DNA of 27,211 nt from JAEUIE01 sp035430005 (GTDB lineage: Bacteria; Planctomycetota; Planctomycetia; Gemmatales; HRBIN36): the NCBI GenBank assembly GCA_035430005.1, contig DAOMFV010000069.1, forward strand, positions 1-27,211, written 5' to 3'. The notes under the pieces are model-generated. The model was given only the letters and a program-made list of their open reading frames with translations, was not told the DNA's origin and ran no database searches. How positions within the stretch are numbered: the first letter of the stretch is position 1; every line of letters begins with the position of its first letter. Of this stretch, positions 10,301 to 15,664 are shown piece after piece. A program made the translations under genes and the position numbers.

Positions 10301-10441
10301 CCTGCTGCCGCAGCGGCAGTCAAGGCAGCTGCGAGGACAGCAGCCGCCAACCTGGCTCATAATCTCGCTGACATGTACTTCGAGAGTACGGACAGCACTG
10401 ATTTCGTCTGGCGAGGACTGCGTAAGGGCAAGGGCCGTTAA
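4313..10441 (+). CDS. Giant secreted M36 (fungalysin-type) metallopeptidase with Ig-like and FG-GAP-like domains
   Basis: A 2042-residue predicted exported zinc peptidase. The basic N-terminus leads into LEDRVVPA (residues 29-36), a motif at the start of many planctomycete surface proteins. A fungalysin/thermolysin-type propeptide region (about 60-170) precedes the catalytic domain, which has HEYGH (446-450) and GEGWSDF with E476 as third zinc ligand, then HNSGELWNTALWDMNW. Residues about 670-1100 are Asn/Asp/Gly-rich beta repeats. A pre-peptidase C-terminal-like domain (about 1109-1255) begins DRFEINDTPSQA. Ig-like modules run from about 1260 to 1680, ending KFTFKVFDRIQDQAGNAL. The last 300 residues carry Asp-rich DFDGDG repeats typical of FG-GAP/VCBS calcium-binding propellers. 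It ends in a basic tail without a recognisable sorting signal. CGGAG (4301-4305) lies 7 bases before the ATG. It probably digests extracellular protein. Peptidase class is confident; cleavage target is unknown. Confidence 0.92.
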   Translation: MFGLRNRRKIKNSPVKTLSRRWKPLMEILEDRVVPAFYLSTTQYLTNPTGLLTGPTNGTPLNIALGYMRSHAHDLGLTAQDVANPIVTSQYTDTDTGFTHIYMSEQANGLEVANADLSVTIAANGSIISFGHSFIHDVASLAGTGPINAINATQAVMLAASGLGLNSGTITVVSGPSGSTQTTILSASSVSLDNITAKLHYVPTDQNSVSLAWDLIIRTPNGNNWFDMSVAANGIGEVNTGDLVYLNDWIDHSSYNVIALPNESPQDGGFSIQNNPENGTASPFGWHDTNGVAGPEFTDTRGNNVDAHLDRNDNNVPDADEGGGARPDGGASLNFSGFTFDPTTAPTTTQNQNIAQVNLFYMNNIAHDIHYQYGFTEAAGNFQVNDYGRGGVGGDAVQADAQDGGGINNANFGTPPDGTAPRMQMYLFNKTNPQRDGDLDNSVIIHEYGHGVSNRLTGGPANSNALDATQSGGMGEGWSDFYAQMFLQRSTDTQNGGYGIGTYVLGQPNNGKGIRRFQYSWNTITDPLTFDAYGTSGTSYNGINRSNEVHNSGELWNTALWDMNWLLINKYGYDSNLYTGWTAAAGPGHAGNKLALRLVMDAMKLQPANPSFIDSRNAIIAADNALNGGADVNLIWTAFSRRGLGVNASTASANSNSLTVDYSAPGFVLSNGVLTISGDQNAANQNDTIRLIRDPNNSGDLLVFVNNPAANPNSPDYRVDLALVTQINVNGLGGNDSLNIDESNGVVNVPITYNGGSPAFPTTGGDSLLVNGNSFTNLVYNATGIGAGNINLDGNLITFTSLEPVTVTSALGNVTINLTDAAAHTITLGDDGTPGNNLSKVTIDAGIESMTFTNPTNTLAFAGNNNNNIVILNALDTASLTPNINLVGGTANDEFRITSLRNGQSVNVLANSGTDHTVIGGSSLATFNTGSAAANLANILGTVNVLSNSASTVHIDDSGFAGGRTITSDDIPSMPFFFSQGVHTTVNGLTTAINVNNGAREVQTAGGTGNDTFRINTTLVSNYSAGTTESFYGNDGNDNFFVRPSTAAGIYVYGGSPSVGDPGVPPNGDRLVVYAYGATVNPLFSPDGFVSAPGFSPVFFNNIEFVSVPDRFEINDTPSQATFLGSDPFVTLRDLSIHSVDDPSTPNVNEADIDYFRYVAHDTGYLTINVQYLSIAGGQMVVEVYRPTSLANLSGPNVPGAPFNNSANYITSVPGAVGSIDGTTLNIPVVKGQIYYIKVRGNNQQQDAGNYNLEIENFAAAVPTVVNLPANLPGSAIGTNDNDTGRSNTDGITNNSTPYFIIQADLRDLANAGVTMLTAAQANAGQTAGASVQVYVRTFAGVPITSFFADPVAGSNNTLWSVRTTTLPDGNYQITASTVIFDNNSLNGLAAEVKRSGVTQFGSPPLNFTIDTVAPSSPSFVLNPLDDTGIPGQPNTYVDRITKNPGANFTGTAEAAAWMQFYAQDRNAIPQFGGTAFANAFGQYFIDPTFSLNDPTFFDQDGERLLFSTATDVAGNVSAPQTLLIFLDTRGPQVAGVTYRYDLNGNPVVIDLLNQTIDGQKVSLPQINYIDVTLFDQPDRTDNFIYPAANELLATTPGNYAIIGKRTGNQTIDHVEVLEDDTLSGGPGLTTYRLFLVKPLPDDKFTFKVFDRIQDQAGNALDGDFQPPTLPSGDGVPGDTFVVQFITVDSRAELGFYANGSANIDLNGDFIVNPGANVGDDAIIPYAPNGAAVFSGQFYDPVVGTVDGFDRLGTYGKQGTRYVFRLDFNNDGDFNDPGETTIQTSLQINGLPIAGNWGPSAVNLVNGLLTGSNVGVFDGTTWYLDANGNNIIETAAAGDRVLKGNMKGLPFTGDFDGDGATDLGTYLNGVFYLDLSVNDLGGLVTGFTNYTFRATLPLQTSGTASKLARPVAADFDGDGITDIGLFIPNQTTVPAGQANWFLMNSNGTPWDIAVPSGTVRGFKNAATGFGNDIAATYGSAKALPVVGNFDPNANLKPAAAAAVKAAARTAAANLAHNLADMYFESTDSTDFVWRGLRKGKGR

Positions 10442-10469
10442 GCAGTTAGAGCAAGGATATCAACGAATG

Positions 10470-10497
10470 GCGGAGGACTTGGGCCCTCCGCTTTCAT
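10470..10497 (+). terminator. Probable intrinsic terminator after the M36 gene
   Basis: A 7-bp stem, GCGGAGG (10470-10476) with CCTCCGC (10485-10491), has an 8-base loop and is followed by TTTCATT. The T-tract is interrupted, so this is a moderate-strength candidate. It lies 29 bases after the peptidase stop. Confidence 0.55.
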
Positions 10498-10545
10498 TAC
10501 GTATCGATCTTGACCAATTCCCCGCCGCCGTTATAGTGCGTGGTC

Positions 10546-12030
10546 ATGGGATACCTTATGAAGCTAGGGATGGCTTTGGGGACTTGGTTGACGTTGCTTG
10601 CGCACGTCCCAGCACAGCCGCCTGCCCCTGTTGATTACCTTGTGCTCAAAAACGGCGCGGTTCTCACTGGCCGAGTGACACAGGAAGGCGAGACGTGGGT
10701 GCTTCGCAGCCTCACCAGTAGCGGCGAATCCCGATACTCCGCCAAGATGGTGGCCAAGGTTTGTGCCACACCTCATGATGTCTATGAACTTTTCAAGCGC
10801 AGCATCGTTCCCGACGAGGTGAATGATCGCTGTCGCCTGGCCTCGCTTTGTTTGAAGTATGGCTTGATGTCTGAAGCGAAGCTTGAGATTGAAGCCGCTC
10901 TCAAACTGGATCGTCAGTGCGTTGAAGCCCGAACGCTTCTGAAGCAATGGACTGCCAAGCAGGACGAGTCGGCGAAAGTGGCTCAAGACGTGCCAGCATT
11001 GCCTATGCCCACGGTGCCTGCGATAACGCCGGTCTCGCTGGAAGAGTGGTTCATCGCCAAGTCGCCCCCCATGATGCAGGATTACACCCAGCGCATCCAG
11101 CCGCTTTTGAGTGTGGGCTGCGGCACCGGAGCGTGCCACGGCGTAGCTGAGGGCAAGAGAGCCTTTGTCTTGAAGAAAGTGTTGGCCGGAATACAGCCCT
11201 CGGCCATCATAACCCGAACCAATCTCGAACGAGTGCTGGCCTTAGTTGATAAACAGAACCCCGATGCCAGCGAACTATTGAAAAAGGCGGGGCAGCCTCA
11301 TGCCAACGTCAAAATCTGGCCGGTGAACACTGAGCAGCAGGCAGCCCTTAGGCAATGGGCCTGGTATGTGACTGGCAAACTCGATGTCGCCCAGCAGCAA
11401 GCGCTAGAAGCACAGAACAACAGCAAGAAGTCGTCTGATCAGTTTGCGAGCGGTTCGACACTGTCAGGTACTCCACCAGCTACGAAACAGGCAGACAATG
11501 GGACAGGCAGCAAGCTGCCAGCCATCCCCGGTATGTCGGGGGCAGCGATTCAGCAAACGGGCGGTGTGACACCGCCTTCCACACAGGACAAAGAATCTGG
11601 CGTAGGAGCAGCGATACCAGCTTCTTCACCAAGTGGATTGCCAGTAATCCCCGGCGTCTCCGGCAAGGCTCAGAATGGAACTCTTCCACCGGCATCGAAA
11701 CAGGAAACGCCGTCTACAGGGCCGCGTACTCAAATCGATATGAAGGACAAACCCGAGTTCAGAGATTATGCTAAACGCCTCGGTCAGGTCGATCCTGTGG
11801 CTCCGCCCAAAGATGGTGTGCCTCAACAAATGCGGATCGTCAATGGCGGCAACTATCGAGTCGAAACGCCTCCTGTGCCTGAACTTCCTGAGGAAGTTCG
11901 CAATTATCTGAAACGGCAGGATGAAGCCAAGCTGAACGAAGCCAAGAACAAGAACAATGATAAGGATGGGACAGTTAACCCTGCATCGTTCCTGTGGATG
12001 GGAACGATCGTCAATGCGCCGCCCAAGTGA
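10546..12030 (+). CDS. Exported hypothetical protein with a CxxxxCH motif
   Basis: About 494 residues. Possible starts are GTG 10540, ATG 10546 and ATG 10558; none has a good ribosome site. ATG 10558 would give the most typical signal peptide, MKLGMALGTWLTLLAHVPAQ. The mature part begins with a small beta-rich module (DYLVLKNGAVLTGRVTQEGETWVL) resembling SH3-like modules common in planctomycete exported proteins. A helical TPR-like segment follows. Then comes LLSVGCGTGACHGVAEGKRAF, with C194, C199 and H200 counted from GTG 10540. This is a CxxxxCH spacing like that at the N-terminus of planctomycete DUF1549/cytochrome-like proteins. The second half is a low-complexity linker rich in Pro, Ser, Thr and Gln, containing two related PAIPGMSG/PVIPGVSG segments. 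Heme binding is inference. I do not recognise a full family. Confidence 0.8.
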   Translation: MGYLMKLGMALGTWLTLLAHVPAQPPAPVDYLVLKNGAVLTGRVTQEGETWVLRSLTSSGESRYSAKMVAKVCATPHDVYELFKRSIVPDEVNDRCRLASLCLKYGLMSEAKLEIEAALKLDRQCVEARTLLKQWTAKQDESAKVAQDVPALPMPTVPAITPVSLEEWFIAKSPPMMQDYTQRIQPLLSVGCGTGACHGVAEGKRAFVLKKVLAGIQPSAIITRTNLERVLALVDKQNPDASELLKKAGQPHANVKIWPVNTEQQAALRQWAWYVTGKLDVAQQQALEAQNNSKKSSDQFASGSTLSGTPPATKQADNGTGSKLPAIPGMSGAAIQQTGGVTPPSTQDKESGVGAAIPASSPSGLPVIPGVSGKAQNGTLPPASKQETPSTGPRTQIDMKDKPEFRDYAKRLGQVDPVAPPKDGVPQQMRIVNGGNYRVETPPVPELPEEVRNYLKRQDEAKLNEAKNKNNDKDGTVNPASFLWMGTIVNAPPK

Positions 12031-12079
12031 TGAAAAGCATCGCCGTGTGATGGACAACTGAGATCCAAGGACCCGCTCT

Positions 12080-13189
12080 ATGTCGCTCTTGACTGTTGAA
12101 GGATTGGAAAAGACCTATGGCCGCCGTAAGGTGGTCAATGGCGTCGGCTTCTTTGTGAATCAGGGCGAGGTCGTGGGGCTGCTGGGGCCGAATGGGGCCG
12201 GCAAGACGACCAGCTTCCGCATGACGACAGGAATGGTGAAGCCGGATCGTGGACGAGTAAGGTTTGCCGAAAAAGAAGTGACCAACTGGCCGATGTTTCA
12301 ACGAGCGCGCCTGGGTCTTGGCTACCTGTCGCAGGAATCGAGCATCTTTCGCAAGCTAACCGTGGAACAGAACATTCTTGCCATCCTGGAAGCGATGCCT
12401 GGATTACGTTCGCTTCAAGGCCGCAAGCCTAGTGCTGAACAACGCAAAGAGATTGCCCATGCCAAGCTGGAAGAGTTTGGCCTCTTGAGGCTGAAGGCCA
12501 GCGTTGCCCAGACGCTCTCAGGCGGCGAGAAGCGCCGGTTGGAGATCGCCCGCTGCCTGGCGACTGAGCCGTTGCTGATTCTTCTCGATGAACCCTTTAC
12601 CGGTATCGATCCGATCACGATCAGTGAAATCCAGGTGATCGTCCGCAATTTGTGCAAACGGGGCATCTCGATATTGATTACCGACCATAATGTGCGTGAG
12701 ACGCTGCGCATCACTGATCGTTCGTATGTCATCACCGATGGGCAGGTGGTCGCCCAGGGCACACCCGATGAGATCGTGAAGAACCAGACGGTCATTGCCC
12801 GGTACCTCGGTCAGAACTTCGTCGAAGATCACCAGCAACGGCCCGTCTCGATGGATACGATGCCGCAGATTCTGCCTCTGAATCGTTCTGTGGCCAAGCA
12901 GAACATTGATGCGGTGTTGAATCACGAAAGGATTTTTGAACTCATCGAACAACTCAAGAGTCCGGAGAAGGTGGCGGCTGAGAATGAATTACTCTCGATT
13001 GGCCGCCCTGCTCTATCGCACCTGCTCGAAGCGATGGAGCGACGTGACCTGGAACTACGCCGCATGGCTTTCCATCTATTTGCTCAGATTGAGCCGAACG
13101 CCGGTGATTTTGATGCCTATGCCCCCGAAGCCCAGCGACGGTTGCAAATTGACCGGTTGCGGGATCGGGCACTGCGACGTGCTGGGTAG
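12080..13189 (+). CDS. lptB: LptB-like LPS-export ABC ATPase with C-terminal HEAT-like extension
   Basis: A 369-residue ABC ATPase. Visible motifs are Walker A GPNGAGKT (36-43), Q-loop Gln85 in YLSQESSIF, signature LSGGE (146-150), Walker B LLILLDE (165-171) and H-loop His203 in TDHNVRETL. YLSQESSIFRKLTVEQNI and DGQVVAQGTPDEIVKNQ are characteristic of LptB, the cytoplasmic ATPase that powers lipopolysaccharide transport by the LptFG complex. Classical LptB has about 241 residues and ends near RYLGQNF; here about 125 more follow. These include an amphipathic stretch, ENELLSIGRPALSHLLEAM plus RDLELRRMAFHLFAQ, that looks like one or two HEAT repeats. AAGGA (12067-12071) lies 8 bases upstream of the ATG. 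Neither lptF, lptG nor lptC is adjacent. The ATPase call is secure, and the LptB assignment is good but not proven. Confidence 0.88.
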   Translation: MSLLTVEGLEKTYGRRKVVNGVGFFVNQGEVVGLLGPNGAGKTTSFRMTTGMVKPDRGRVRFAEKEVTNWPMFQRARLGLGYLSQESSIFRKLTVEQNILAILEAMPGLRSLQGRKPSAEQRKEIAHAKLEEFGLLRLKASVAQTLSGGEKRRLEIARCLATEPLLILLDEPFTGIDPITISEIQVIVRNLCKRGISILITDHNVRETLRITDRSYVITDGQVVAQGTPDEIVKNQTVIARYLGQNFVEDHQQRPVSMDTMPQILPLNRSVAKQNIDAVLNHERIFELIEQLKSPEKVAAENELLSIGRPALSHLLEAMERRDLELRRMAFHLFAQIEPNAGDFDAYAPEAQRRLQIDRLRDRALRRAG

Positions 13190-13431
13190 GTTTGGCTCCT
13201 CCGCTTACCAAAGGGGAGGTTGGGTGGGGTTGAGAGTTTCCGAATGATTACCCCCTCCAACTCCCCCTTGAAAAGGGCGAGAGAAACAAACAGCAAGTCT
13301 ATAATCCATTTCTCATCGCAACTTTGCGCTCGCATCCTTCCATGCGACCGAGTATCTTCGTACATACAATAGGGTCGTAAAGACTCCCGCCGAACATCCT
13401 ACCTTCCTTTCCTCCTACCAGGAGCGTGACA
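13190..13431 (+). other. Intergenic spacer with paired C/G-rich repeats and a small hairpin
   Basis: This is the longest gene-free stretch in the window. It holds two oppositely oriented copies of a C/G-rich element (13206-13289) described separately. A 6-bp inverted repeat, TCGCAT (13330-13335) with ATGCGA (13342-13347), follows. A -10-like TACAAT (13365-13370) has no matching -35. I see no small gene here. Confidence 0.5.
13206..13289. repeat. Head-to-head pair of dispersed C/G-rich repeats
   Basis: AAAGGGGAGGTTGGGTGGGG followed by TTGAGAG (about 13208-13234) is an imperfect inverted partner of ACCCCCTCCAACTCCCCCTT (13250-13269), which continues AAAAGGGCGAGAG. A third related copy sits at 27030-27067. 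The pair could fold into a long imperfect stem after the lptB-like gene, but there is no T-tract. Confidence 0.5.
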
Positions 13432-14805
13432 GTGGCAGATCGAACGTCGTCACCCACTCGCCGTGACATCATCAAGAGTAGCACCGGGATTATCGCAGCA
13501 TCGGCATTGGCCGGCGTGAGCATTCCCACAGTGCATGCTGGGGAAAACAACACCATAGACGTAGCCCTCATCGGCTGCGGTGGCCGAGGCACCGGAGCTG
13601 CCATCAACTCGCTCAGCACCAAGTCTGGCCCTATTCGCCTGACAGCCATGGCAGATGCTTTCAAGGATCGATTGAATGGCAGCTACAACGAGCTCAAGAG
13701 ACGCATCACTGAAGAAGAACGCCTGCAGGTAAAGGACGATCAGAAGTTCGTCGGCTTCGATGCGTACAAGAACGCCATGGATGTCCTGAAGCCCGGTGAT
13801 GTGGTGATCTTTGCCACTCCTCCGGCGTTCCGCTGGCCGTTCTTCCAGTATGCCATCAAGAAGAAGCTGAACGTCTTCATGGAGAAACCGGTAGCGGTGG
13901 ATAGCCCCAGTTCCCGGAAGATGATCGAACTGGCGGAGGAATCAGAAAAGGCCGGCATGAAGGTAGGCGTCGGGCTGATGTGCCGCCATTGCCACATGCG
14001 CAAGGAATTGCTTGAACGCATCAAGCAGGGCGAAATCGGTGACATTCAGCTGATGCGTGCCTATCGTATGGCAGGCCCCACCGGCAATGCCGATGCGAAG
14101 CGCAAGCCGAAGAATATGAACGAAATTGAATACCAGATACGCAACTTCCACGGGTTCCTCTGGGCCAGTGGCGGCGGTTTCAGCGACTTCCTTATTCACA
14201 ACATCGATGAATGCTGCTGGATGAAGGACGCCTGGCCCGTGAAGGCCGCCGGCGCCGGCGGCAGGCATTTCCGCGACGATTGTGTCGATCAGAACTTCGA
14301 CACTTACGCAGTGGAATATACCTTCGCTGATGGTACGAAGCTGTACCTGGAAGGCCGCACGATGAAGGGGGCTCATTCCGAGTTCGCCAGCTACGCCCAC
14401 GGCACTAAGGCCGCGGCGACGATCTCGTTCTCCGGGCATTCCCCTGCTCGCTGCAAGATCTATAAGAGCCAGGTAATGAACAACGATAACATCGCCTGGA
14501 AGTGTGCCCAGCGTGAACCTGATCCCTATCAGCTCGAGTGGGATGACCTCGTCAACGCCATTCGTGAAGACAAGCCTTACAACGAAGCCAAGCGTGGCAC
14601 CATGGCGAGCCTGGTGACGGCGATGGGCAGATATGCTTGTCATACTGCTAACGTGGTGACGATGGACGACTACATGAAGCATGAGGAGTCGCTCGCCCCT
14701 GACGTTGACACCATGACTCTCGATTCCAAGCCCCCTGTCGTTTCGGATGACAAGGGCAACTACCCCTGGCCGGAGCCGGGCCGGAAGAAGGGGCGGGAGT
14801 ATTAG
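13432..14805 (+). CDS. Tat-exported Gfo/Idh/MocA family oxidoreductase
   Basis: A 457-residue NAD(P)-dependent oxidoreductase. I chose GTG 13432, because AGGAG (13420-13424) lies 7 bases upstream; the in-frame GTG at 13426 would have almost no spacing. The N-terminus has a twin-arginine signal, TRRDIIKSSTGIIAASALAG, ending near VHAGE, so the protein is probably exported folded with its cofactor. IDVALIGCGGRGTGAA is the Rossmann nucleotide-binding loop. FMEKPVAVDSPS supplies the EKP motif, whose Lys is catalytic in the family. FLIHNIDECCWM in the C-terminal beta-domain fits the family pattern of conserved acid and His residues. Planctomycetes encode many such Tat-exported paralogues, thought to act on sugars or cyclitols; the substrate here is unknown. 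It is followed by a strong terminator. Confidence 0.9.
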   Translation: MADRTSSPTRRDIIKSSTGIIAASALAGVSIPTVHAGENNTIDVALIGCGGRGTGAAINSLSTKSGPIRLTAMADAFKDRLNGSYNELKRRITEEERLQVKDDQKFVGFDAYKNAMDVLKPGDVVIFATPPAFRWPFFQYAIKKKLNVFMEKPVAVDSPSSRKMIELAEESEKAGMKVGVGLMCRHCHMRKELLERIKQGEIGDIQLMRAYRMAGPTGNADAKRKPKNMNEIEYQIRNFHGFLWASGGGFSDFLIHNIDECCWMKDAWPVKAAGAGGRHFRDDCVDQNFDTYAVEYTFADGTKLYLEGRTMKGAHSEFASYAHGTKAAATISFSGHSPARCKIYKSQVMNNDNIAWKCAQREPDPYQLEWDDLVNAIREDKPYNEAKRGTMASLVTAMGRYACHTANVVTMDDYMKHEESLAPDVDTMTLDSKPPVVSDDKGNYPWPEPGRKKGREY

Positions 14806-14829
14806 GAGTAAGTAGCTAGTAGAACATGA

Positions 14830-14864
14830 GGGGCATCGGGCCGTTGGCTTGGTGCCCCTTTTTT
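14830..14864 (+). terminator. Intrinsic terminator after the Gfo/Idh/MocA gene
   Basis: An 8-bp stem, GGGGCATC (14830-14837) with GGTGCCCC (14851-14858), with one G-T wobble, is followed directly by six T residues (14859-14864). It lies 25 bases after the stop codon. Confidence 0.8.
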
Positions 14865-14876
14865 GGTTGCTGTGTT

Positions 14877-15101
14877 ATGAACAAGAAGAGAATACGCTCC
14901 TTCGGTTTTCTTTGTTTCCTGATGGGGTTTGCTGCGCTTGTTTTGAGCGTGCCAATACCTCCCTTCTTCTGGGTTCCAGGACTATGGGCCAGGCGTGACA
15001 ATGAGTTTCTCACGTTCTTCCTGTTGCCCTGTATCGGTTTTGGATTGGTACTACTATCGTTTGCATTGTTTGCGATAGGGTCGCGGCGTGGGCAGGAGTG
15101 A
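14877..15101 (+). CDS. Small two-helix membrane protein, hypothetical
   Basis: A predicted 74-residue protein that starts MNKKRIRSFGF. It has two hydrophobic helices, FLCFLMGFAALVLSVPIPPF and LTFFLLPCIGFGLVLLSFAL, separated by a short charged turn WARRDNE, and a basic tail. A longer in-frame start at 14826 is rejected because it would run through the terminator hairpin at 14830-14864. No good ribosome site precedes ATG 14877 and I recognise no family. The positively charged N-terminus suggests an N-in, C-in hairpin topology. It could be a genuine small membrane protein or a chance ORF. Confidence 0.45.
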   Translation: MNKKRIRSFGFLCFLMGFAALVLSVPIPPFFWVPGLWARRDNEFLTFFLLPCIGFGLVLLSFALFAIGSRRGQE

Positions 15102-15124
15102 GCCACGATCTCATTGAAGTCCAG

Positions 15125-15154
15125 CATGGTTACGCCGAGTACGGCGAAACCATG
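15125..15154 (+). other. Strong intergenic hairpin of unknown role
   Basis: CATGGTTACGCCG (15125-15137) pairs with CGGCGAAACCATG (15142-15154), 13 positions with a single A-A mismatch and a 4-base AGTA loop. There is no T-tract, so it is not a standard terminator. Confidence 0.6.
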
Positions 15155-15160
15155 GCATCC

Positions 15161-15182
15161 ATCCCGCAACCCTTTCCGGGAT
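15161..15182 (+). other. Second intergenic hairpin
   Basis: ATCCCG (15161-15166) pairs with CGGGAT (15177-15182) across a 10-base loop, 6 bases after the larger hairpin and 19 bases before the -35 box of the blaI-like promoter. Confidence 0.45.
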
Positions 15183-15201
15183 AATATGACTCAAACTGCG
15201 C

Positions 15202-15230
15202 TTGACAGAAATCTTCATTGCCGGTACATC
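15202..15230 (+). promoter_or_regulatory. Promoter of the BlaI/M56 operon
   Basis: A perfect TTGACA (15202-15207), a 17-base spacer and TACATC (15225-15230, 4 of 6 to TATAAT) form a good sigma-70-type promoter. The predicted transcription start is about 15237, inside the palindromic element that follows. Confidence 0.65.
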
Positions 15231-15234
15231 GGGC

Positions 15235-15258
15235 TAACCAAATCTGGTTAACCAAATC
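15235..15258. promoter_or_regulatory. Candidate BlaI operator
   Basis: A perfect 10-bp palindrome, TGGTTAACCA (15245-15254), is preceded by a further inverted half-site, AACCA (15236-15240). The decamer TAACCAAATC occurs twice, at 15235-15244 and 15249-15258. Placement over the predicted transcription start fits autorepression by the BlaI-type protein. The sequence differs from the staphylococcal bla operator TACA/TGTA. Confidence 0.55.
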
Positions 15259-15277
15259 AGACGACAAGGAGGTCGCT

Positions 15278-15664
15278 GTGGCTCGTCCGGTTGCTAAAGC
15301 GCTCACGGAGCGTGAACTTGAACTCATGCACATCTATTGGCAGCATGCGGCGATGACTGCTGCCGAGGCTAGAGAGCATCTCGCTAAGACTGGCCGTGAT
15401 CTGGCGTACACCACGGTGGCGACGCTGTCCCGGTTGCTCTGTGAGAAGGGCTTTCTCGAACAGACCAACGCTGAACGCCCTTTTCTCTACAAGGCGGCAC
15501 AGGCCTTCGGTAACGTCTCGAAACGGCTGGTCGGCGATTTGGTCGACCGGGTGTTTCAGGGGTCGCGGACACAACTGCTGCTGACCCTGGTAGAAGATCG
15601 CAAGTTGACCGTTAAAGAGCGGCAAGTGCTGCTGAGCATCCTTCAAGAAGAGGAGGCAGCGTGA
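15278..15664 (+). CDS. BlaI/MecI-family transcriptional repressor
   Basis: A 128-residue winged-helix regulator, the normal size for BlaI/MecI. GTG 15278 is chosen because AAGGAGG (15266-15272) ends 5 bases upstream and because the protein then begins VARPVAKALTERELELMHIYW, as family members do. The longer TTG start at 15218 would run through the promoter and operator region. The DNA-binding wing includes LAYTTVATLSRLLCEKGFLE, matching the family pattern YTTV-x-T-x-L-x-R-L-x-x-KG. The C-terminal helices are for dimerisation. Family members repress their own operon until cleaved or released by a partner M56 membrane protease. Here that partner is the next gene, overlapping by 1 base, so the pair is very probably one operon and one signalling unit. 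Confidence 0.9.
   Translation: MARPVAKALTERELELMHIYWQHAAMTAAEAREHLAKTGRDLAYTTVATLSRLLCEKGFLEQTNAERPFLYKAAQAFGNVSKRLVGDLVDRVFQGSRTQLLLTLVEDRKLTVKERQVLLSILQEEEAA

Noticed and set aside
13321..13380. Promoter for the Gfo/Idh/MocA gene around TACAAT (13365-13370)
   Set aside because: No acceptable -35 sequence lies at 15-19 bases, so it is mentioned only within the spacer description.
13942..14682. A 246-codon open frame on the minus strand inside the Gfo/Idh/MocA gene
   Set aside because: It is a shadow of a clear oxidoreductase gene, with no family resemblance or ribosome site.
14826..14876. Longer start for the small membrane protein
   Set aside because: It would make the terminator hairpin and T-tract at 14830-14864 coding; ATG 14877 is a better start.
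15218..15277. TTG start extending the BlaI-type protein
   Set aside because: The region contains the -10 box and operator, and GTG 15278 has an ideal Shine-Dalgarno sequence and the family's normal N-terminus.
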